From positions 1 to 7,122 of the forward strand of contig JAUICS010000065.1 in assembly GCA_030427765.1 (NCBI GenBank): a stretch of 7,122 nt of DNA. The letters are read 5' to 3'. Both the position numbers and the translations under genes were made by a program. The notes beneath the pieces were generated by a model. It was not told where the DNA came from. It made no database searches and worked only from the letters and a program-made list of their open reading frames with translations. Shown here piece by piece: positions 1 through 6,063 of this stretch. This DNA comes from Alphaproteobacteria bacterium (lineage in GTDB: Bacteria > Pseudomonadota > Alphaproteobacteria > Micavibrionales > Micavibrionaceae). How positions within the stretch are numbered: the stretch's first letter is position 1; the number at the start of each line of letters is the position of its first letter.

Positions 1-822
1 TGCACGCGTACATTTATCAAGGGCCAAGGAACCACGCGGGCTAGGCCCACATTTGATAAAACTTTTCAACTCATAAGAAAAACGCTCCGGAAAACGGGCG
101 GCGAATATAATATCAACCATATATTTTTCAACACGTTCCGGCATCACAATATTATGAATTTCCTCACGCGCACGGAAAATTGTTTCCTGTGTCGTCAACT
201 CACGGTCGGTAACTTTGTCATTACCGTCACTGGCCATCTTAACCTCACCGTCCGGATGTTTTCGCGCCTTCTCGATATTTATGGCGTTTTCTGACGCCTG
301 CTCATTCCTTACAAGGCGGATAATTTTGGCCTCGGCCTCTTCGTCCGGATAATCGACGTAAACGTGCATTAGAAATCGGTCCATCTGGGCTTCCGGCATC
401 GGGTTTGTACCCGCCTGCTCCACCGGGTTCATCGTGGCCATCACCATAAACAGCCCAGGAACCGAGTAAGACTTCCCATGGACGGTCACCTGTCGCTCTT
501 CCATGGCCTCCAGCATACTGTTCTGTGTTTTTGGCGGACCTTTATCAAAAAACATACTCCCCGTTTCTTCATTCAGAACCATTTTACCAACGATATGTTC
601 GGTTTTCAGGTCCGGTGTAAACTGGATACGGGCGAATGACCCCTCGATATTCTTCGCAAGCGCTTTCACCGCACGCGTTTTCGCAAGACCGGGAAGACCC
701 TCAACCAGGATGTTTCCGTTTGACAAAACCCCGATCAGGATAATGTCCAATATTTCTTCCTGACCAATAATGAATTTGGTCATGTTTTTCTTTAGATCAA
801 GGATTTCAGGTAGAACTGTCAT
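1..822 (-). CDS. MoxR-family AAA+ ATPase, C-terminus cut off by the window edge, Walker B region missing
   Basis: The 274 visible codons read as a MoxR ATPase, a cytoplasmic AAA+ chaperone-like family usually encoded beside DUF58 and von Willebrand A proteins and acting on protein or metal-cofactor maturation. Visible motifs: Walker A GLPGLAKT at residues 42-49, FTPDL at 68-72, PPKTQ at 96-100, LEAMEERQVTV at 104-114, sensor 1 ATMNP at 129-133, PEAQMDRF at 143-150 with the likely arginine finger R149, and sensor 2 in PSPRGSLAL around R263. Between MFFDKG (90-95) and PPKTQ the family normally has about 15 more residues carrying the Walker B DE of the LLLADEINRA type; here they are absent and the frame is intact, so ATP hydrolysis should be impaired. 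A charged linker of about 30 residues (roughly 170-205) precedes the lid helices. The ATG at 822 follows an upstream in-frame stop (880-882) but has no clear ribosome site; ATG 783 is an alternative. Family call is firm, function is not. Confidence 0.9.
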   Translation of the reverse strand, partial: MTVLPEILDLKKNMTKFIIGQEEILDIILIGVLSNGNILVEGLPGLAKTRAVKALAKNIEGSFARIQFTPDLKTEHIVGKMVLNEETGSMFFDKGPPKTQNSMLEAMEERQVTVHGKSYSVPGLFMVMATMNPVEQAGTNPMPEAQMDRFLMHVYVDYPDEEAEAKIIRLVRNEQASENAINIEKARKHPDGEVKMASDGNDKVTDRELTTQETIFRAREEIHNIVMPERVEKYMVDIIFAARFPERFSYELKSFIKCGPSPRGSLALDKCTRA

Positions 823-881
823 AAAGTAAGAATTCGTTATAAACCTTAATATACCGTAAATGCTTACGTACTGAAATGATT

Positions 882-914
882 AAAAAAAGCCTGCCGCTGA
901 TGTCAGTGGCAGGC
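882..914 (-). terminator. Intrinsic terminator of the Hsp20 gene
   Basis: On the minus strand a 12-bp stem (arms 903-914 and 889-900, one G-T wobble, very short loop that probably opens to four bases) is followed directly by seven Ts (888-882). It lies about 100 bases past the Hsp20 stop and about 60 before the MoxR start, so it should separate the two transcripts. On the plus strand the run is A, so it would not work in that direction. Confidence 0.85.
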
Positions 915-919
915 CAGTT

Positions 920-976
920 CGTACGTGATGTATGTACGGCGTATATACATGTCCTAAACAATACGCATTACGTACG
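920..976. repeat. Nested inverted repeats in the Hsp20 3' untranslated region
   Basis: ATGTATGTAC (928-937) and GTATATACAT (941-950) form a 10-bp stem with one wobble and a three-base loop. Around it, 920-930 and 966-976 are complementary over 11 positions with one G-T pair, sharing three bases with the inner stem. This lies between the Hsp20 stop and its terminator, so it would be transcribed as a structured 3' end. No function is evident. Confidence 0.5.
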
Positions 977-1012
977 GAGGGGTAAGAAATTTAATAGCCG
1001 TGAAAAGGCGTT

Positions 1013-1480
1013 TCAGCTTTTCTTTTTGCCGCCAATAGCCTTTGCCGCGACCGAAATCGGGATCATGCGCGGTTTCTTTTCTTCCGGCACTTCGCGAACC
1101 AATTGAATTGTCAGCATACCGTCCTTCAGATCGGCACCCTGAACCTTGATATGGTCGGCAAGGCGGAAGGTTTTCTCAAACGCGCGGGTTGCGATACCAC
1201 GATGCAGATAATTTTTTGTTTTATCGCTCTCCGATGCCTGAATACGGCCGGATACGATCAAACGGTCATCCTGCAATGTGATGTTAAGATCATCCTCCTT
1301 AAACCCGGCAACGGCCATAACCACTGTGTAGTTATCGTCGTCAGCTTTCTCAATGTTATAAGGTGGATACGTATCAACGCGATCATCCGTGTCGTTGAGC
1401 AGCGACTCAAACAGATCGTTAAAACGATCGAAGCCAACAGATTGACGCATTAATGGTGTGAAAGATACAAGATTGTTCAT
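1013..1480 (-). CDS. Small heat-shock protein, Hsp20 / IbpA type
   Basis: A 155-residue ATP-independent holdase that would bind unfolding proteins in the cytoplasm and pass them to DnaK/ClpB. The alpha-crystallin domain spans about residues 40-130 and contains the family signature A-x4-G-x-L (A116, G121, L123). The stretch YLHRGIATRAFEKTFRLADH (91-110) closely resembles bacterial class A proteins such as IbpA. The C-terminal I-P-I (140-142) is the I-x-I anchor used for oligomer assembly, followed by a lysine-rich tail. Length is normal. The ATG at 1480 has a perfect AGGAGG site (1486-1491) five bases upstream. The gene appears monocistronic: own promoter, CIRCE operator and RNA thermometer upstream, terminator downstream. 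Confidence 0.97.
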   Translation of the reverse strand: MNNLVSFTPLMRQSVGFDRFNDLFESLLNDTDDRVDTYPPYNIEKADDDNYTVVMAVAGFKEDDLNITLQDDRLIVSGRIQASESDKTKNYLHRGIATRAFEKTFRLADHIKVQGADLKDGMLTIQLVREVPEEKKPRMIPISVAAKAIGGKKKS

Positions 1481-1485
1481 TTTTG

Positions 1486-1543
1486 CCTCCTAATAATAAG
1501 CAAGGTTAATGTTAAAGATCGAACCCAACAGTAGGCATTCGAT
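1486..1543 (-). promoter_or_regulatory. ROSE-like RNA thermometer in the Hsp20 leader
   Basis: Read on the minus strand, the leader folds into two hairpins. Hairpin I (1543-1518) pairs ATCGAA with TTCGAT and continues with a wobble, one bulged G and two C-G pairs, giving about nine pairs and a seven-base loop. Hairpin II (1505-1486) pairs CCTTGCT with AGGAGG across a seven-base loop TATTATT: C-G, C-G, U-A, U-G, bulged G, C-G, U-A. The U-U-G-C-U strand opposite A-G-G-A with a bulged G is the hallmark of ROSE elements, which block ribosome entry until heat melts them. ROSE elements are known from small heat-shock genes of rhizobia and from ibpA of enterobacteria. The predicted transcript start (about 1545) falls just before hairpin I. 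Structure was worked out by hand, without energy calculation. Confidence 0.75.
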
Positions 1544-1551
1544 ATACTTAT

Positions 1552-1580
1552 AATATAATAATTCCCGAGAAAGATTTCAA
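1552..1580 (-). promoter_or_regulatory. Hsp20 promoter (sigma-70-like, also fits alphaproteobacterial RpoH)
   Basis: On the minus strand TTGAAA (1580-1575) and TATATT (1557-1552) are separated by exactly 17 bp, each 5 of 6 to consensus. The same DNA reads CTTG (1581-1578)-N18-ATTATAT (1559-1553), which matches the alphaproteobacterial heat-shock pattern CTTG-N17/18-CYTATNT except for its first C. Transcription would start near 1545, leaving a leader of about 65 bases. Which sigma factor uses it cannot be decided from the sequence. Confidence 0.7.
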
Positions 1581-1587
1581 GACTTTT

Positions 1588-1614
1588 TTAGCACTCCTTC
1601 GCACGGAGTGCTAT
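1588..1614. promoter_or_regulatory. CIRCE operator (HrcA binding site)
   Basis: TTAGCACTC (1588-1596), nine bases, then GAGTGCTAT (1606-1614) matches the CIRCE consensus TTAGCACTC-N9-GAGTGCTAA at 17 of 18 arm positions. HrcA is the heat-shock repressor titrated by GroEL. The element sits between the stop of the 495-aa gene and the Hsp20 promoter, with seven bases between it and the -35 box. That is upstream of the best promoter rather than over the start site, the more usual place. A TATATT (1624-1619) just beyond CIRCE could be the -10 of a second promoter, but it has no good -35. Confidence 0.85.
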
Positions 1615-1629
1615 TTTTAATATATACAA

Positions 1630-3117
1630 TTACGGACCACCCATGCCTATACTTCGTACAGGGTCTCCAGAATATAACCCTTGATCTACAGGTTTTCCAA
1701 CGTTTTGCAAATGCTGAGGGTGATACGGATCAGTTGGGTCCAATTCGCGCACTTGTACATCAGCACCGATTTCTGATATCGCCCCTTTTTTGACATCATA
1801 TTGCAACCCTAAACTTGCGAGCTCTTCTGGTGAAACCTCTAATATATTTCCATCATTATCGTATAGAATTGCCCCTCCCGGATGGTCCTGTGATGGCTCG
1901 ACCCGACCAGGTTGATTCATATCATGTTGTAAAAATTCTCGACCAGAAACCTCTACATCATAACCGTACTCATCATTGCGAATTATTACCGTTGCATCAA
2001 TTGAACCTGGTTCACCGGCCGTGCGTTCCACAACCTTCTCACCGGATTCCCGTCCCCGTGTTTCGGGGCCTTCGACCACAACTCTTTCTGCAACCGTTTC
2101 GCGTCCTTCGGTTGGTTGCTCAACACCCCTACGGTTAATTACTGCCTCATACTCCGCTGCGCTGGCAGCATCCAACGCACGTCCCCTTTCTACGACAGCA
2201 TTTGTAAACTCGAGTGTTGGGTCGGCAGGTTCATTAAAACCATCAATGATTAAGGTATTTCCGGATGCCGTTACCAAACTGTTATAGTTTGTAATCTCGC
2301 CTGTAACCGACCCCAGATCGCGGACAGTTATATTATTCGCATCTGCAGGCTCACGGGATAAAATGCCGCCAACTACCGCCCGTGCGTGCGTTAAATCAGG
2401 GTCCATCCTTACGCCGGCTGCGTTGGCCTGATCATAGCGCGCAACAAAATCCTCAAGGCGCATCGGGGTTACATTTTCCGTACCATCCCTACCCATGGCA
2501 ATGTAACGTTGACCGCCTTGCTCATAAACCACAATCGCGGATTTAGAATGAATGGGAGACAAATTGTTAAATGGATTTTCTGGGGCATCGCGTGCCGCAA
2601 CAAAATTTTCTGACAATGGCGGTATAACTTGTTTTTCAGCAACCTGAACAGGTGTGCGTGCATCTAATTCATCTTGGGTAATCGTACCGCCGGGCTCTAA
2701 GTATACTTCTGCACCTGCCTTATTCGTTATTGTAATTGAACGTGGCCCTAATTGAAGGTCGTCGCCGGTAAACATACGGCCTGTTATATATGTGACCTGA
2801 AGGCCTTGGTAATCCAAATCACGAACGCCTGCAGTTACTTGATCAATACGCCCTAATCCTGCCTTCATACGCTCCAGCTGTTGAAAGGCATATCCGCTTT
2901 CCGGGAACAACTCTGGGTAAGCCTCTCTTGCCTGTTCATATATTCCGATGTGTTCGCGCACTTCTTCCGGATTAATTTGTCTGCTTGTCGGGGCCGGTCC
3001 TCTTTTCCCCCATGGTAGCAAGTCATTCTGAGGTGTGCGTTCGAGAGATTGGACGAGGCGCATGGCCTCTTCCCTCGAAATTCCGTCTGACGTATCTAAA
3101 AACCTTACGTAGGTCAA
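1630..3117 (-). CDS. Hypothetical protein, 495 aa, cysteine-free and lysine-poor
   Basis: I do not recognise a family. The frame is long and open, with no signal peptide or membrane segment. The N-terminus (about 12-28 and 50-90) looks helical; 100-300 is mixed, with beta-like stretches such as RSITI and SAIVVYE; 335-372 is a low-complexity linker rich in E, R, G and V; 373-495 forms a second segment including GGAILYDNDGNILEV (414-428). There is no cysteine, one tryptophan (W36) and only 9 lysines against about 37 arginines, unlike its neighbours. The start is uncertain: TTG at 3117 is the first possible start after an in-frame stop at 3130-3132 and has AGGA/AGG upstream; ATG at 3063 (residue 19) also has a purine-rich GAGGGAAGAGG in front and fits better with the possible promoter at 3132-3160. 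Role unknown; a secreted or surface-associated protein is one possibility, by composition only. Confidence 0.75.
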   Translation of the reverse strand: MTYVRFLDTSDGISREEAMRLVQSLERTPQNDLLPWGKRGPAPTSRQINPEEVREHIGIYEQAREAYPELFPESGYAFQQLERMKAGLGRIDQVTAGVRDLDYQGLQVTYITGRMFTGDDLQLGPRSITITNKAGAEVYLEPGGTITQDELDARTPVQVAEKQVIPPLSENFVAARDAPENPFNNLSPIHSKSAIVVYEQGGQRYIAMGRDGTENVTPMRLEDFVARYDQANAAGVRMDPDLTHARAVVGGILSREPADANNITVRDLGSVTGEITNYNSLVTASGNTLIIDGFNEPADPTLEFTNAVVERGRALDAASAAEYEAVINRRGVEQPTEGRETVAERVVVEGPETRGRESGEKVVERTAGEPGSIDATVIIRNDEYGYDVEVSGREFLQHDMNQPGRVEPSQDHPGGAILYDNDGNILEVSPEELASLGLQYDVKKGAISEIGADVQVRELDPTDPYHPQHLQNVGKPVDQGLYSGDPVRSIGMGGP

Positions 3118-3131
3118 ACCACACCTGTCCT

Positions 3132-3160
3132 ATATTACACTTAATAAATATTATGGTAAA
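3132..3160 (-). promoter_or_regulatory. Possible weak promoter for the 495-aa protein gene
   Basis: On the minus strand TTTACC (3160-3155), 17 bp, TAATAT (3137-3132), each 4 of 6 to consensus, lie in the AT-rich 108-base gap (3118-3225). If used, transcription would begin near 3125, which would favour translation from ATG 3063 over TTG 3117. Apart from this and a small imperfect hairpin near 3193-3208 I see nothing else in the gap. Confidence 0.25.
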
Positions 3161-3225
3161 ACAGTTAATTATTGGTAAGTTTTCAGGCAAATCCAGCTGT
3201 TTCAGTGGTTTAACATAGACGCTTT

Positions 3226-4056
3226 TTACCGTATGAGGTGATCAACAAGCCCCTCAAGATGGAAACGGTGGGTGTTCCCATCAAAACGTTTATTGACATC
3301 ATCAAGTGCAAGCCCTTCATTTGCAAGGCGCTGCGCCGGCGATGACCAGACGCCCAAACCTCCGGTTGCAACATCAAAACGATGTATCAAAATCTTGGCG
3401 AATTCGTTCCATCTTTGCTTTGATCCGGTGTCATACGTACTGCATGTATCTGATGGAACCGTTAATGCCTGCATAGACACGTTTTGCGGCAGTCCCTGCC
3501 CCAAGTTTTTCAAAAGCCAATGTGACCGCGCCATGTGAAAACAGCTTGTAATAACCGCATATGATCGTGAATTACCCTGCCAGTCGCGCATTAATGCATG
3601 TGTTGCAATGACGTTTTCTACTGTTGTTGCGGCACGATCAAATGTTATGTCATCCAGCCTATCATCCAATGCCTCTTCGTGTGCGGGGCCATATTGACGC
3701 ACAATCTCTATGGCGGAATTTTCATTAAAAATACCGGAAACATGAAGGCGATCAACTTTCCCCTCCGCCAGTAATTGTAAGCCGTATTCAACCCGATCAT
3801 CGCTTCCGGTAAACACAACCGCCACATCAGCATTTTGAAAATTTTGTGACAGGCTTGGTGGACTTGTTAAGTGCATGAAGAACACAGAGAGTGACAATGG
3901 AATTGCCAGTACACAGGCCTTAAAAATATTTTTACGTGAAAGCTTACGGGGTTTGGCGACAGAAATACTGCCTTGATCAACACAAATGCCATCGGTGTCA
4001 TCTATATGATCATATACCATTTTTAGCGGAACCCTTTCGTATTCAGATAGTTCCAT
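3226..4056 (-). CDS. DUF218 (SanA/YdcF/ElyC-like) protein with N-terminal membrane anchor
   Basis: A 276-residue protein. A basic stretch (KPRKLSRK, 35-42) leads into one hydrophobic segment at about 44-63, predicting a cytoplasmic N-terminus of about 43 residues and the domain outside the inner membrane. Residues 77-225 fit DUF218: VAVVFTGSDDRVEYGLQLL (78-96) with KVDRLHVSG (100-108), then TTVENVIATHALM (144-156), then ITSCFHMARSHWLLKN (169-184), corresponding to the family's N-terminal strand and glycine turn, its T-x-E-N motif and its VTSxxHMxR motif. Family members such as SanA and ElyC are linked to envelope integrity and peptidoglycan precursor metabolism; the chemistry is not well defined. 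The ATG at 4056 lacks a strong ribosome site; ATG 4020 (residue 13) is possible. It is divergent from the PRPP-synthetase-like gene. No terminator is visible before the next gene, 108 bases on, so read-through is possible. Confidence 0.85.
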   Translation of the reverse strand: MELSEYERVPLKMVYDHIDDTDGICVDQGSISVAKPRKLSRKNIFKACVLAIPLSLSVFFMHLTSPPSLSQNFQNADVAVVFTGSDDRVEYGLQLLAEGKVDRLHVSGIFNENSAIEIVRQYGPAHEEALDDRLDDITFDRAATTVENVIATHALMRDWQGNSRSYAVITSCFHMARSHWLLKNLGQGLPQNVSMQALTVPSDTCSTYDTGSKQRWNEFAKILIHRFDVATGGLGVWSSPAQRLANEGLALDDVNKRFDGNTHRFHLEGLVDHLIR

Positions 4057-4132
4057 TAAGACCCAAAAACATTAATAAATTGTTGCCGGTGCGGCATTGA
4101 GGTTTATATTTGTATATAACAGCGATATTTTA

Positions 4133-4176
4133 TTGACATAACGCAAAAAAAATCCTATCTATTTGCGTTTTATAAT
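4133..4176 (+). promoter_or_regulatory. Putative promoter/operator of the PRPP-synthetase-like gene
   Basis: A perfect TTGACA (4133-4138) and a perfect TATAAT (4171-4176) are 32 bp apart, too far to act as one ordinary promoter. The gap is filled almost exactly by an inverted repeat, AACGCAAA (4140-4147), N14, TTTGCGTT (4162-4169), with arm centres 22 bp apart, about two DNA turns, as expected for a dimeric regulator. At normal spacing, TTGACA would pair with a poor TATCTA (4156-4161, 17 bp), and TATAAT has only A-rich sequence where its -35 should be. The rest of the 152-base divergent gap (4057-4208) is AT-rich; I see no clear promoter for the leftward gene. Confidence 0.5.
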
Positions 4177-4208
4177 CATAGATACTTTTAAGCATATTGG
4201 AAATAACA

Positions 4209-5999
4209 ATGGCATTAGATCCCTCCAAATACAGTGATCATATCATCATACTCGGCCGTGTTTCCGATGATATTGCGCAGGCCGCACTGCGCGAATACGG
4301 GGCAGAAAATGTTATCCAATCCCGTTTTGGTACATACCCGAACGGAGAAGCTAATTTTGAGCTGTTCGTTGATGGTAAACTGGACGACCACCCGCTTGAA
4401 CAACATTTTTCCGATGACGAAAAAGCCGAATTCGAATCACGCATATCAAATGGTGCGTACATAACAATTATTCATAGTATGAGCGGTGCAGGACATGTCG
4501 ACCGTGTAAATTTTCAAAAGAAAGTGCGTAAAATATTTGCCAACGCGGCAAACATAATTCGTCTTATTTCCAATTCGGATATTGATGCGTTACGTAAGGC
4601 CCTGCCCCGTGTATTGCGTATGAGTAACGCCACAAGCCGTGCATACAGCCTAAAATCAGGAATTTGGAAGTTGAAGCAAGATGGTGCGGGCGTGATCAGT
4701 GTAATTGCGCCGAAATGGGCCTTTGACCGTCAAGATAGACGTTTCCGTTCCAAGGATGGTCGCGATCAATACAATTCGGTTACGGCCGGTGAATTTCCGG
4801 ATGAATTACGTCTCGCGCACCCGAATGGTGAGGCCGGTGCCGACCGGTTTACTGTTTTTGATGTGCATTCGAATGACAGTTATAACCTGATCAGGAAAGC
4901 CGCAACCCTCGACTTACCAAAGATACGCGCCTTGCAGCAGCCGATTGCGCGCCTTATTACAAAGCTGAAACGTCCGGGTGACGAACAAACACGCGCATCT
5001 CTTCTGCAGCAAATCACATTACAGTCGAACAGGTTACTGAAAGACATTTCAATTGGCCGCCATGGAAATGTTCCGGTCGCGCAAGACCAGCTTGACGCGC
5101 TACGCATACAAATCGCAGAAGAAAAATATCCTGACCGTGATGGTTGGGATGACTTATCTATCGAAGAACACGTCAGCGTTGTATATTCCATTATGGAGCA
5201 CCCGGAATACGGCATTAAAAATGATGTTTTTCCAGATGCGGAAGATGCGTTTGAACATGTTGCATTAAGCGGACTATTTGCACGTGATATCGTAAAACGA
5301 TTTGGAAAAGAGGGTCTGGAAACCTTCTTATCAACTCCTAAATTTTCATTCGGGTCACCGGACGGGTTAAATAAACTGGAAGACGTTGCGGTGGCACGTG
5401 CACGCGACACACGTGATCAAGTTTATACATACTTAGGTCGACAAAAATATGGCGATGCATTCGATCTTGATAAACTACTCGAAGGACACGATCAAAAAAC
5501 GTTCAACATGTTCTTTGTTGAAAAGCAACGTATGTCCCCCGATCAAACGCAGGTTTTATCTTCGGGCGGTATTGCCGGTGAAATTGCATTTGTTATCGAT
5601 GATATTGCGGCCAGCGGCGGAACACAGATTAATGCTGCTATTGACCTTAAAAACCGGGGCACTAAGCAGGTCCACGCCTATGTTTGCCATGCGGAGTTAA
5701 TTGATGACGATGAGGCCGCACTCGAAAAAATGCTAAGCAAACAGTACGATGATAACGGCCGTCATGAATACCTGTTTGACAGTATCACTATTACCGATAC
5801 AGTACCTAGCGCGCGCGAAAAATACGAAGCCCTTCCGGAAAATCTTAAAAAACGGGTAAACTTTATATCTGTGAAAGATGAAGTTCTCCGTGCCATCGCA
5901 CATGATCATGAACGTGCAGCCGAATTAGGGTACTTGCACACACAAAAACGACAGTTCCAGCCAACGTACACGGCGGACGTCAAGTTCAATTGCACATAG
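4209..5999 (+). CDS. Divergent, double-length PRPP-synthetase-like protein
   Basis: A 596-residue protein carrying, in order, the marks of ribose-phosphate diphosphokinase, which makes PRPP from ribose 5-phosphate and ATP: YPNGE (43-47) for F-S/P-D-G-E; AFDRQDRRF (171-179) for YARQDR; FDVHS (217-221) for D-P/L-H-S; EHVALSGLFARDIVKRF (349-365) and SPD (383-385) for the DNLxAxPxL...SPD stretch; EKQR (438-441) for the catalytic-loop K-x-R; VIDDIAASGGT (462-472) for the PRPP-binding loop; and TITDTVP (527-533) for VTDTIP near the end. Usual length is about 310. The excess is mainly a helical, charged insert at about 230-346, plus extra sequence before RQDR and in the C-terminal half. ATG 4209 was chosen because GGAA (4199-4202) lies about seven bases upstream; a TTG at 4197 would add four residues. 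It may be an active variant, a specialised phosphoribosyl enzyme or a regulator. Confidence 0.8.
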   Translation: MALDPSKYSDHIIILGRVSDDIAQAALREYGAENVIQSRFGTYPNGEANFELFVDGKLDDHPLEQHFSDDEKAEFESRISNGAYITIIHSMSGAGHVDRVNFQKKVRKIFANAANIIRLISNSDIDALRKALPRVLRMSNATSRAYSLKSGIWKLKQDGAGVISVIAPKWAFDRQDRRFRSKDGRDQYNSVTAGEFPDELRLAHPNGEAGADRFTVFDVHSNDSYNLIRKAATLDLPKIRALQQPIARLITKLKRPGDEQTRASLLQQITLQSNRLLKDISIGRHGNVPVAQDQLDALRIQIAEEKYPDRDGWDDLSIEEHVSVVYSIMEHPEYGIKNDVFPDAEDAFEHVALSGLFARDIVKRFGKEGLETFLSTPKFSFGSPDGLNKLEDVAVARARDTRDQVYTYLGRQKYGDAFDLDKLLEGHDQKTFNMFFVEKQRMSPDQTQVLSSGGIAGEIAFVIDDIAASGGTQINAAIDLKNRGTKQVHAYVCHAELIDDDEAALEKMLSKQYDDNGRHEYLFDSITITDTVPSAREKYEALPENLKKRVNFISVKDEVLRAIAHDHERAAELGYLHTQKRQFQPTYTADVKFNCT

Positions 6000-6063
6000 A
6001 CGCGGCAACAAAGTTTCGTTATAAACGGTACATCCAACTAATATTATTGCCGGAATAAGCGCA

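Noticed and set aside
833..844. The 12-base word TTCGTTATAAAC shared with 6015-6026, both near gene starts
   Set aside because: A few shared 12-mers are expected by chance in a window this size, and the two copies have opposite orientation relative to the genes they precede.
876..1106. A 76-codon plus-strand frame
   Set aside because: It runs through the Hsp20 terminator stem and into the 3' end of Hsp20 antisense, and shows no protein-like pattern.
1588..1617. The 1588-1614 inverted repeat followed by Ts as a rho-independent terminator
   Set aside because: The arms match CIRCE at 17 of 18 positions with the right nine-base spacing. The T-run follows it only on the plus strand, where no gene ends; for the minus-strand 495-aa gene the downstream run is A.
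3193..3208. Small hairpin CCAGCTGTTTCAGTGG as terminator of the DUF218 gene
   Set aside because: The stem is only six pairs with a bulge and no T-run follows on the minus strand.
4197..4208. TTG at 4197 as the start of the PRPP-synthetase-like gene
   Set aside because: The ATG at 4209 is 12 bases later and has GGAA at a suitable distance; the TTG itself overlaps that ribosome site.
4880..5410. A 176-codon minus-strand frame
   Set aside because: It is antisense to the PRPP-synthetase-like gene, whose reading frame carries family motifs on both sides; the antisense product is serine/cysteine/arginine-rich noise.
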